8,278 nt of DNA, taken from contig JAUWJM010000066.1 of assembly GCA_030607715.1 (NCBI GenBank), forward strand, positions 1-8,278. Reading direction: 5' to 3'. The translations under genes were made by a program, and so were the position numbers. The notes beneath the pieces were generated by a model. The model saw only the letters and a list, made by a program, of their open reading frames with translations, was not told the DNA's origin and did no database searches. Positions 1 to 5,837 of the stretch are shown piece after piece (the stretch's first letter is position 1; every line of letters starts with the position of its first letter). This DNA comes from Candidatus Aerophobota bacterium (GTDB taxonomy: Bacteria > Aerophobota > Aerophobia > Aerophobales > B3-G15).

Positions 1-1
1 A

Positions 2-490
2 AGTGCTATTTTAGCTGTAGTTCTTTCTTTAGTAGGTATGTTAGTTTACATTGCCTGGAGATTTGAATTTCGATTTGCAGTAGGGGCTGTGATAGCTTTG
101 GTTCATGATGTTTTGATTACTGTAGGGGCTCTCTCCCTGGGCAGCTATGAGTTTACTCTTCCCACAATCGCTGCTTTGCTCACCATAGTAGGATACTCTG
201 TTAATGATACTATTGTTATCTATGCCAGAATTAAGGAAAATATAAAAACCTTTAGAAAGAAAAAAGGGACCTTTAAAGATATTCTCAATCAGGGCATTAA
301 TCAATCCTTATCCAGAACTATCATTACCTCTTTAACTACTTTTCTGGTAGTTATAATTTTATTTCTCTTTGGAGGGACATCTTTGCATGGATTTGCTTTT
401 GCTATTCTTGTAGGAATTATAACGGGAACTTATTCCTCTATTTTCATAGCTACTCCTGTAATATATGTCTGGAGAAAAGGCAAAAAATGA
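2..490 (+). CDS. secF: Protein translocase subunit SecF, C-terminal part (5' end cut by window edge)
   Basis: SecF is an inner-membrane RND-family protein that works with SecD to drive late steps of protein export through SecYEG using the proton gradient. The frame is open from base 2, so the N-terminal membrane helix and periplasmic domain lie outside the window; what remains is the C-terminal membrane domain. Visible marks are hydrophobic helices, the SecD/SecF signature GYSVND (191-208) followed by a charged RIKEN loop, then a conserved SLSRTIITSLTT stretch and a GTYSSIFIA stretch in the last helices. SecF rather than SecD is favoured because the protein ends soon after this block with a short basic tail. 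Its TGA stop (488-490) overlaps the murG ATG in ATGA, so murG is probably translationally coupled. SecF next to murG is an unusual pairing. The family call is firm. Confidence 0.96.
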   Translation, partial: SAILAVVLSLVGMLVYIAWRFEFRFAVGAVIALVHDVLITVGALSLGSYEFTLPTIAALLTIVGYSVNDTIVIYARIKENIKTFRKKKGTFKDILNQGINQSLSRTIITSLTTFLVVIILFLFGGTSLHGFAFAILVGIITGTYSSIFIATPVIYVWRKGKK

Positions 491-1602
491 GGGTTTTGAT
501 AGTTGCCGGGGGAACAGGAGGGCATATCTATCCGGCTTTAGCACTGTCCACTTGCTTAAAGCGAGATAATCCAACAACTGATATTTTATGGGTAACGGGG
601 AAAAAGAATTTGGAGCAGCAAATTCTTTTTGAAAGTGAAATTGATTTTAAAAAAATCAATACCTGCTCTCTTCCCAGAAAATTTTTCTGGCAATGGGCCG
701 AATTTGGATGGAAGATGGTTATCTCTTTTTTCCAATCCTTTTTAATTCTTCTCCAGTTCAGGCCTGATGTAGTAGTGGGAATGGGAAGTTTTCATTCTTA
801 TCCGGTTCTAATTACCGCGTTTTTTTTTCGTATCCCCAGCATAATTTGCGAGCAAAATGTTTTTCCTTCCTTCACCAATCGATCGCTTTCAAAATATGCT
901 TCAAAAATAGCCATTAATTTTTCCCAAACTAAAGACTTTTTTCTTCCCTCTGTCTGGAGAAAAATTTATTTTACCGGTAATCCTGTTAGAGATAGTATCA
1001 TAACCACTACCAAAGAGGAAGGTTTGAAAAAGTTAGGACTAAAAAAAGATAAATTTACCCTTTTATTTCTTGGAGGAAGTCAGGGGGCTCATCGTCTGAA
1101 TCAAGCAGCAGTTGAAACAGTAAAACTTTTTAAAGAAAACGGAATGGAAGAAAAATTACAGTTTATCTTTGTAACTGGAAAAGATGATTGGAAATTTGCG
1201 AGTAACTCTCTTAGGGAGATAAAAATTTCAGCAAAGATATTCTCCTTCTTCTCCCAGATTCATTATGTTTACGCTGTAACTGATCTGGTAATTTCTCGAA
1301 GTGGTGCTACTACCTTAGCTGAAATTACTGCCCGAGGAATTCCAGCTATACTTATTCCTTATCCATATGCCACTGATAAACATCAGTTAAAGAATGCTCA
1401 AATTTTAGAGAAAATGGGAGCAGCTATAATAATTCACGACGATGAGCTTACTCCACAAAGATTAAGGGGTCTTATCAAGAAGTTAATCTCAGATAAAAAG
1501 TTAATTTTAAAAATGAGTAAAAAAAGTAAAGAATTAGGGAAGAGGAATGCTGCTCAGGAGATAACTAAAATAATCCGTAGTCTGGTAGCTCAAGGACTGT
1601 AA
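487..1602 (+). CDS. murG: UDP-N-acetylglucosamine--N-acetylmuramyl-(pentapeptide) pyrophosphoryl-undecaprenol N-acetylglucosamine transferase MurG
   Basis: MurG transfers GlcNAc from UDP-GlcNAc to lipid I on the cytoplasmic face of the membrane, making lipid II (GT28, GT-B fold). The 371-residue length is normal. Visible motifs: the N-terminal glycine-rich loop GGTGGHIYPA (residues 8-17), EQN followed by TNR (122-131), GNPVR (164-168), the second glycine loop GGSQGA (196-201), and the C-terminal donor-binding stretch SRSGATTLAE (270-279) followed by HQLKNAQ (299-305). A hydrophobic aromatic patch at about residues 67-91 could be the membrane contact. The family's GGYVSGPV loop is altered to GSFHSYPV (100-107). 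The start is supported by AAGG at 477-480, six bases before ATG, and by the 4-nt overlap with secF. A heptamer repeat array, not the usual tight junction, separates it from murC. Confidence 0.97.
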   Translation: MRVLIVAGGTGGHIYPALALSTCLKRDNPTTDILWVTGKKNLEQQILFESEIDFKKINTCSLPRKFFWQWAEFGWKMVISFFQSFLILLQFRPDVVVGMGSFHSYPVLITAFFFRIPSIICEQNVFPSFTNRSLSKYASKIAINFSQTKDFFLPSVWRKIYFTGNPVRDSIITTTKEEGLKKLGLKKDKFTLLFLGGSQGAHRLNQAAVETVKLFKENGMEEKLQFIFVTGKDDWKFASNSLREIKISAKIFSFFSQIHYVYAVTDLVISRSGATTLAEITARGIPAILIPYPYATDKHQLKNAQILEKMGAAIIIHDDELTPQRLRGLIKKLISDKKLILKMSKKSKELGKRNAAQEITKIIRSLVAQGL

Positions 1603-1605
1603 TAT

Positions 1606-1647
1606 GTAATAAGTAATAAGTAATAAGTGATAAGTAAAAAGTAAAAT
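1606..1647 (+). repeat. 7-bp tandem repeat array between murG and murC
   Basis: Six consecutive heptamers fill 42 bp: GTAATAA three times, then GTGATAA, GTAAAAA and GTAAAAT. The first three units are identical and the last three drift progressively. Seven is not a multiple of three and most units contain TAA or TGA, so the array places stop codons in all three forward frames just after murG. The upstream ATG once open to murC (1646) is made from the last decayed unit and the next base, which argues against it being a real start. Function is unknown; short heptamer repeats elsewhere, such as the STRR families of heterocystous cyanobacteria, are spread over the genome between genes. Confidence 0.9.
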
Positions 1648-1696
1648 GAGGTCTGAATTGGTATTCCAAAATAACTTTAGCCGGGTTCAGGATAAA

Positions 1697-3076
1697 ATGT
1701 TAAAAGGAATTAACTCTATTCACTTTATTGGTATCGGAGGTATAGGAATGAGCGGACTGGCTAAGATTATGTTTGAGTTAGGTTATCAAATCTCTGGATC
1801 AGATATAAAAGAAAATATCCTCACCTGTTGTCTAAGAAAAAGAGGAATTAAAATTTATGGGGAACACAACTACAGAAATATAAAAGATGCTGATCTAATA
1901 GTTATGAGCTCGGCTATATCCTGGGATAATCCAGAGCTAAGTGAAGCTAAAAAAAGAAAAATACCCGTCATTTCAAGAGGGAAGCTTTTGTCCTATCTGG
2001 TTAATGCAGGGGAAGGAATTGTAGTAGCCGGAACTCACGGTAAAACTACAACTACTTCTCTTATAGCCTCCCTGCTTTTAAAGGCAGGGAAAAATCCTAC
2101 AGTATTCATTGGAGGAGAGCTTACCGAAATCAAGGGAAATAGCTATTTGGGAACTGACCGATATGTAGTAGCTGAGAGTGACGAATCAGATGGTTCTTTT
2201 CTCCTTCTCCATCCTAAAATAGCCGTACTTACAAGCTTAGAAGATGATCATCTGGAATATTATGGTTCTCAGGGTAAGCTTAATCAAGCTTTTAAGAATT
2301 TTCTCTCCCAATTAAAATCCAGAGGTACTTTAATAGCTAATTGGGATAATGAAAGAGTAAGAAGAATTTCCCAGGCCATTGGTAAATGTTCATCTCAGAA
2401 TATCTTTTTTTATGGATTACATGGGGCAGATATTTGTGCAGAAAAAATTAAGTATTATCCTTTAAGTTCCTCTTTCCAGATTAAGTACAAGGCTAAAGTA
2501 TTGGGAGGGATTAATCTTCCTCTGCCGGGTGAGCACAATATCTACAATTGTTTAGCTGCTGTTTCAGTGGGAATAAGCCTTGATATAGCCTGGAACAAGA
2601 TAAAAGAAGCTCTTTCAAACTTTCAGGGGCTAAAGAGAAGATTTGAGGTAATTGGAGAGGCTCATTCAGTGTTAATAGTTGATGACTATGCTCATCATCC
2701 CACGGAAATTGAAGCTACTTTAAGAGTAGCCCAGAGGATGAATCGTCGGATAGTTGTAATTTTTCAACCCCATCGTTATACCAGAACTAAATTATTCTTA
2801 AATAAATTTTCTCTTGCTTTCCAGAAAGCAGATATTCTTATTTTAACTCAAATTTATGGGGCAGGAGAACCTCCTCTTCCTGAAGTAAATGGAAAGCTTC
2901 TCTTTGAGGTAACTGAAAAAGAAAGAAAACTGCCAACCTATTATTTAGATACCTTTGAGGAGATAATTAATTTTTTAGTAAAACAGGTAAGAGAAAGAGA
3001 TTTAGTTATCACTGTAGGAGCAGGAAACATAAGAGAAGTAGGAGAAAAACTCCTGACTAAATTAAGTTGTTCTTAA
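1697..3076 (+). CDS. murC: UDP-N-acetylmuramate--L-alanine ligase MurC
   Basis: MurC is the cytoplasmic Mur ligase that adds L-alanine to UDP-MurNAc using ATP, the first step of peptide stem assembly. From the start chosen here (459 residues), the UDP-binding N-terminal domain carries GIGGIGMSG (12-20), the central ATPase domain carries the P-loop GTHGKTTT (112-119), ESDESDGSF and EDDHLEYY, and the C-terminal domain carries GLKRRFE, DDYAHHPTEIEATL, QPHRYTRT and GAGN. The frame is also open to an ATG at 1646, giving 476 residues. I prefer 1697 because family members begin just before the first glycine loop, AGGA lies four bases upstream (1689-1692), and the 1646 ATG is built from a decayed repeat unit with no ribosome binding site. 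The gene ends in TTAA shared with the converging gene; murB and ftsQ, common neighbours, do not follow. Confidence 0.95.
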   Translation: MLKGINSIHFIGIGGIGMSGLAKIMFELGYQISGSDIKENILTCCLRKRGIKIYGEHNYRNIKDADLIVMSSAISWDNPELSEAKKRKIPVISRGKLLSYLVNAGEGIVVAGTHGKTTTTSLIASLLLKAGKNPTVFIGGELTEIKGNSYLGTDRYVVAESDESDGSFLLLHPKIAVLTSLEDDHLEYYGSQGKLNQAFKNFLSQLKSRGTLIANWDNERVRRISQAIGKCSSQNIFFYGLHGADICAEKIKYYPLSSSFQIKYKAKVLGGINLPLPGEHNIYNCLAAVSVGISLDIAWNKIKEALSNFQGLKRRFEVIGEAHSVLIVDDYAHHPTEIEATLRVAQRMNRRIVVIFQPHRYTRTKLFLNKFSLAFQKADILILTQIYGAGEPPLPEVNGKLLFEVTEKERKLPTYYLDTFEEIINFLVKQVRERDLVITVGAGNIREVGEKLLTKLSCS

Positions 3077-4332
3077 ACAGAGGGAACTACAGTGAGGATT
3101 TGCTTAGCCTGCTCTGGATACTGGGCGATAAAGCAAAGCTCATCTTCAGTAAGAGGTTTCTGAGTGTGAACATTAGCATAGCGAACCAACTCCAGTATCT
3201 TATAAGCTTCTTTATCGTCTCTAAACTTAACTTCTAGTTTGTCGTAAACATTCCTGAAACCCTTGATTCCCCCATACTCTCCGGTAGTTATTCTCCTTCC
3301 TGTTTCTACTATTTCCGCATCACCCCTACCTAACTCCTTAAAGTCGTAGAGCTCGTAGTTTTTCCTATCTTTTAAAGCGCCATCAGCGTGAATCCCTGAC
3401 TCATGAGCAAAAGCGTTATCACCTATTCCCACCTGATTTACAGAAATAGGAACATCAAAAGAATAGGAAGCGTATCTGGCGATCTTCCAGGATTTAGAGA
3501 GGTTTACTCTCTCATCCAGCAAATTTAAATCTTTTAAACCGCTGCTCTTTTTTAAAGCTAATATTACAGAGACCAAATCAGCATTTCCTGCTCTTTCCCC
3601 CATTCCATTTATAGTAGTATTAATATAGGCATCTACCCCACCATCTATAGCTCCTTTTGCTCCAGCAACCGAACAGGCAACAGCCATCCCCAGGTCATTA
3701 TGGCAATGAAGTTCAATAGGAATCTGAACTTCTTGAGCTAAATTTTTCACTCGATGATAAATAGTAAAGAGATCATCATAACCAAGAGTATCACAGTATC
3801 TTATTCTATCAGCCCCACATTCTTTAGCTATCAGGCAGAACTTAATTAAAAAATCATCATCAGTTCTAGAAGCATCCTCGGCATTAATCCCTACTGTTTT
3901 TATCCCCCCCTTTTTAGCTGTTTCCAAAGATTCTGTCATCATTCCTATAATACTGGGTTTGTGAGGATCTTCCTTGGGGTCTCTAACTATCCTCCCCTGG
4001 AATTTACCCTTCACCATTTGCCTGGAGGTGGAAATGGAGATATTGATATGCTCTATCCCCATTTTTAGGGCCTTTTTTATATCTTCTTTAACGGCCCTAC
4101 ACCAACCAGATAAAATTATTGGTTTAAGAACTCCCATTTCAGCTAATTCTAAATTAGCTTTAAGATAGTTTATCTCATGATTGGTAAAAGGGAAACCAAA
4201 TTCAGATTGGTAAATTCCCATTTCATTTAAATAAAGATTGATAATGGTCTTTTCCAGCTTAGCTAAGCCCAGGCGAGAAGTTTGAACTCCATCTCTATTA
4301 GTAACATCAATAATATAAACTTTATTTTTCAT
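3073..4332 (-). CDS. DRE-TIM acyltransferase of the 2-isopropylmalate/homocitrate synthase family; possible Re-citrate synthase
   Basis: This HMGL-like TIM-barrel enzyme (419 residues) should condense acetyl-CoA with a 2-oxo acid. Candidate products are homocitrate, isopropylmalate, citramalate or citrate. Visible residues: the catalytic RD pair in NRDGVQ (12-17), AEDASRTD (151-158), the metal-binding HCHND (209-213), GMGERAGNADL (243-253) and a downstream HESGIHADG. Two points differ from classical LeuA: the usual RDGEQ reads RDGVQ, and the protein is too short for the LeuA allosteric domain, so leucine feedback is unlikely. My impression that IIDVTNRDGVQTSR resembles Re-citrate synthase-like proteins of anaerobes is from memory and is tentative; no leuB/leuC/leuD or nif gene is nearby. 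It overlaps the end of rplI by 11 nt, and GAGGT lies 11 bases before its ATG, so it is probably the last gene of the ribosomal operon. Family certain, substrate open. Confidence 0.88.
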   Translation of the reverse strand: MKNKVYIIDVTNRDGVQTSRLGLAKLEKTIINLYLNEMGIYQSEFGFPFTNHEINYLKANLELAEMGVLKPIILSGWCRAVKEDIKKALKMGIEHINISISTSRQMVKGKFQGRIVRDPKEDPHKPSIIGMMTESLETAKKGGIKTVGINAEDASRTDDDFLIKFCLIAKECGADRIRYCDTLGYDDLFTIYHRVKNLAQEVQIPIELHCHNDLGMAVACSVAGAKGAIDGGVDAYINTTINGMGERAGNADLVSVILALKKSSGLKDLNLLDERVNLSKSWKIARYASYSFDVPISVNQVGIGDNAFAHESGIHADGALKDRKNYELYDFKELGRGDAEIVETGRRITTGEYGGIKGFRNVYDKLEVKFRDDKEAYKILELVRYANVHTQKPLTEDELCFIAQYPEQAKQILTVVPSV

Positions 4333-4777
4333 TTTTCTTTCTTACCTCTACTTGCAGGTATATTTCTACCTCTGGATGCAATTTTACAGAAACTTTTCTA
4401 ATTCCGATTACCCGGATAGGCTCATCTAAAATAATCTTGCGATGGTCAATTTCCAGATCAAATTTCCTTTTAATTTGCTCGGCAACATCCTGGGTGGTAA
4501 CTGAACCAAACAACTTTCCTTCCTCTCCCACCCCTCTTTCTATCACTAAGTTGGCTCCCTTTAACATTTCCTGGATTCTGATAGCTTTAAATTTCTCTTT
4601 TTTTATCCTCTTCTGAGTTATTTTCTCTTTTTCCTTCCTTTGTTTAATTTCACTGGGAGTAGATAGAAGAGCGAGCTTTTTTGGAATAAGAAAATTTCTA
4701 GCATAGCCATCGCTTACCTCAACTATCTCATCCTTATTACCCAAATTTTCTATAGACTTCTCCAGTATTACCTTCAT
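4322..4777 (-). CDS. rplI: 50S ribosomal protein L9
   Basis: L9 binds 23S rRNA near the base of the L1 stalk and helps maintain reading frame. With the chosen start it has 151 residues, a normal length. The N-terminal domain shows the family pattern NLGNKDEIVEVSDGYARNFLIPKKLA, with the G-YARN-LIP core intact. A charged lysine/glutamate-rich helix (about residues 43-70) links it to the C-terminal rRNA-binding domain, marked by GKLFGSVT and the DHRKI element. Translation could be opened at a GTG six bases earlier (4783), but AAGGAG (4785-4790) lies only one base from that GTG and seven from the ATG at 4777, and family members begin MKVIL. It follows rpsR after a 44-nt gap holding a strong hairpin, and its 3' end overlaps the acyltransferase gene. 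Confidence 0.97.
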   Translation of the reverse strand: MKVILEKSIENLGNKDEIVEVSDGYARNFLIPKKLALLSTPSEIKQRKEKEKITQKRIKKEKFKAIRIQEMLKGANLVIERGVGEEGKLFGSVTTQDVAEQIKRKFDLEIDHRKIILDEPIRVIGIRKVSVKLHPEVEIYLQVEVRKKNEK

Positions 4778-4784
4778 ACTCACT

Positions 4785-4790
4785 CTCCTT
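4785..4790 (-). promoter_or_regulatory. Shine-Dalgarno of rplI
   Basis: On the - strand the sequence reads AAGGAG seven bases before ATG 4777. It excludes the in-frame GTG at 4783, which would leave only one base of spacing. It begins one base after the 3' arm of the hairpin at 4792-4821, so folding of that hairpin could affect its accessibility. Confidence 0.85.
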
Positions 4791-4791
4791 T

Positions 4792-4821
4792 ACCCCGTTA
4801 GATGTTGCTATCTAATGGGGT
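4792..4821 (-). promoter_or_regulatory. Hairpin in the rpsR-rplI intergenic mRNA
   Basis: The arms ACCCCGTTAGAT (4792-4803) and ATCTAATGGGGT (4810-4821) pair over 12 positions around a 6-nt loop. As read on the + strand, one pair is G-U and the rest are Watson-Crick; in the - strand mRNA, the G-U position becomes an A-C mismatch. It almost fills the gap between the rpsR stop and the rplI ribosome binding site. No T run follows on the - strand, so it is a poor terminator for this operon. A translational control element, RNase processing site or protein-binding site is possible; on the + strand it is followed by TTATTTATA and could weakly stop antisense transcription. The structure is seen; its role is inferred. 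Confidence 0.7.
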
Positions 4822-5043
4822 TTATTTATAAGGTAAAAATCCCATTTGTCGGGCTCTTTTTATGGCTCGAGAAAGTTCTCTTTGATGTGTGGCACATACC
4901 CCCGTTCTTCTTTTGTTCTTTATTCGAGCACGATTATCAATGTAGCCTTGCAGGATTTTGGTATCTGTATAATCAATAAAATCTTTGGGAGAGTGGCAAA
5001 ACCGACAAACCTTTCTCCTTCTCTTAAAAATCTTTACTGGCAC
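4822..5043 (-). CDS. rpsR: 30S ribosomal protein S18, zinc-ligand (C+) form
   Basis: S18 binds the platform of the 30S subunit next to S6. The 73-residue length is normal. The basic N-terminus (KRRRK) is followed by CRFC (13-16), then the conserved core DTKILQGYIDNRARI and a second half-site C50-x-x-H53, giving C13, C16, C50 and H53 as a likely zinc site. Many bacteria have lost these ligands, so this is the zinc-dependent version; a zinc-free paralogue elsewhere would be expected only if the organism switches under zinc limitation. The protein ends ARQMGFLPYK, as usual. The start codon is GTG with a near-perfect AAGGAGG (5049-5055) five bases upstream. It sits 19 nt after ssb and before rplI, the normal gene order. 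Confidence 0.97.
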   Translation of the reverse strand: MPVKIFKRRRKVCRFCHSPKDFIDYTDTKILQGYIDNRARIKNKRRTGVCATHQRELSRAIKRARQMGFLPYK

Positions 5044-5048
5044 TAATT

Positions 5049-5055
5049 CCTCCTT
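5049..5055 (-). promoter_or_regulatory. Strong Shine-Dalgarno of rpsR deciding a GTG start
   Basis: The - strand reads AAGGAGG five bases before GTG 5043. This is the best ribosome binding site in the window and supports the non-ATG start. It lies just after the ssb stop, so S18 can be made independently of translation through the interrupted ssb frame. Confidence 0.85.
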
Positions 5056-5062
5056 ATATTGT

Positions 5063-5500
5063 CTATTCTTCTAAGTTAAGATTTTCCTTACTTTCTATTT
5101 CTTCTCCATTCAAAGAAACTTTATTTATCTCGTTTTCTACTTTCTCCTCTACAGTTTCCTCTCCAAAGGATTTCTTTAATCTCTGTAAAAATTCTACTCT
5201 CCAGGAAATTACCTCGGCTACTTTTCTCCTGATTCCATTTTTGTCTTCGTAAGAACGAATCTGAAGTCTCCCCTCCACAGCTACTTGACTACCTTTTACT
5301 AAATATTCTCAGCATCTCTCGGCTTGTTTTCGCCAGGCAACTATGGGAATAAAATCAGCATCTCTTTCTCCTTGTTGATTAGTAAAGGGGCGATTCACAG
5401 CTAAAGTAAAGCTAACTACTGGTGTACCATCGGGTGTGTAGCGAAGCTCCGGATCCCGAGTTAAATTGCCTATAAGTATCACTTTATTTAGAGTGGGCAT
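5063..5500 (-). pseudogene. ssb: Single-stranded DNA-binding protein SSB, frame interrupted by in-frame TGA
   Basis: SSB coats single-stranded DNA in replication and repair. The start is well marked: [18 protein letters not shown], with AAGGAG (5507-5512) six bases before ATG, overlapping the rpsF end by 17 nt. Codons 1-63 give the first half of the OB fold, ending AWRKQAERC. Codon 64 is TGA, and codon 65 onward continues in the same frame with EYLVKGSQVAVEGRLQ, IRSYEDKNG and the last strand, to a TAG at 5063. With one sense codon for TGA the protein would be 145 residues, about normal. The acidic tail lacks the usual DDIPF-like tip and ends NLEE. The 63-residue product could not fold as an OB domain. 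Because the downstream half is well kept, an error in the sequence, a fresh mutation or readthrough are all possible; I mark it pseudogene only for its form. Confidence 0.85.
5309..5311 (-). other. In-frame TGA codon in ssb
   Basis: The - strand reads GAG AGA TGC TGA GAA TAT, giving E-R-C-stop-E-Y. Homologues carry variable small or polar residues at this place, from memory Ala, Ser or Arg, so a single change from CGA, AGA, GGA or TCA would suffice. No other TGA interrupts a recognisable gene in this window; the only gene ending in TGA is secF. Confidence 0.9.
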
Positions 5501-5825
5501 CTCTTTCTCCTTCTTGATTTAATTTTTTCAAAGATAACTTTTTTTTCTTCTTTATAAGCATCAGTCTCATTACCAGGTCCTCAGACTTAACAAATTTATA
5601 TACATCTCCTACAAAAGCAGGCTCTATTTGAAAGGTTAAAGTTGCAAAAACTCCCTCTTTTTCCTTGTTCACCTCATAGGCAAATTTTCTTCTACCCAAC
5701 TGGTTAATTTTTTCTATTTTGCCCTGATTTTGCTCGATGAAACTTTCTATTTTTTTCAACAACTCCTCTCTTTTCTCCTCATCAGTCTTAGAACTAAAAG
5801 CAAAAGTCATATCGTATATAGACAT
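5484..5825 (-). CDS. rpsF: 30S ribosomal protein S6
   Basis: S6 binds S18 and 16S rRNA on the 30S platform. From the chosen start it has 113 residues with the usual ferredoxin-like fold: [10 protein letters not shown] opening strand, a charged first helix, then [26 protein letters not shown], which is the family core, and a second helix with [13 protein letters not shown]. The tail is rich in lysine. The frame is open to an ATG at 5867, but that would add 14 residues lying inside the end of ychF and has no ribosome binding site; AAGGAG (5832-5837) stands six bases before ATG 5825 and overlaps the ychF stop. Its 3' end overlaps the ssb start by 17 nt, so S6 and SSB synthesis are probably coupled. 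Confidence 0.97.
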   Translation of the reverse strand: MSIYDMTFAFSSKTDEEKREELLKKIESFIEQNQGKIEKINQLGRRKFAYEVNKEKEGVFATLTFQIEPAFVGDVYKFVKSEDLVMRLMLIKKKKKLSLKKLNQEGERDAHSK

Positions 5826-5831
5826 TATTTT

Positions 5832-5837
5832 CTCCTT
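5832..5837 (-). promoter_or_regulatory. Shine-Dalgarno of rpsF, overlapping the ychF stop
   Basis: The - strand reads AAGGAG six bases before ATG 5825. Its first two bases are the last two of the ychF TAA stop (5836-5838), so ribosomes finishing ychF sit on the rpsF start region. It decides against the upstream ATG at 5867. Confidence 0.85.

Noticed and set aside
1646..1696. N-terminal extension of murC from ATG 1646
   Set aside because: It adds 17 residues unlike the family, has no ribosome binding site, and the ATG derives from a decayed repeat unit.
3040..3054. Terminator hairpin AGGAG-AAAAA-CTCCT near the murC end
   Set aside because: The stem is only 5 bp, lies inside coding sequence and has no T run on either strand.
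3974..4168. Antisense open frame inside the acyltransferase gene, and similar ones at 41-304, 359-577 and 4846-5046
   Set aside because: They are mirror frames of well-identified genes, with no recognisable protein features or ribosome binding sites.
5246..5311. Selenocysteine insertion element downstream of the ssb TGA
   Set aside because: The 45 nt after the TGA give only a 4-bp AGUC/GACU pairing with a large loop. The one neat hairpin (TTCGT/ACGAA at 5246-5259) lies about 50 nt away and lacks a GU apical loop. SSB is also not a known selenoprotein family.
5063..5500. Reading the ssb region as two separate genes (5309-5500 and 5063-5278)
   Set aside because: Both pieces are in the same frame and together make one complete SSB; the second piece would start at a GTG inside a conserved strand and has no convincing ribosome binding site.
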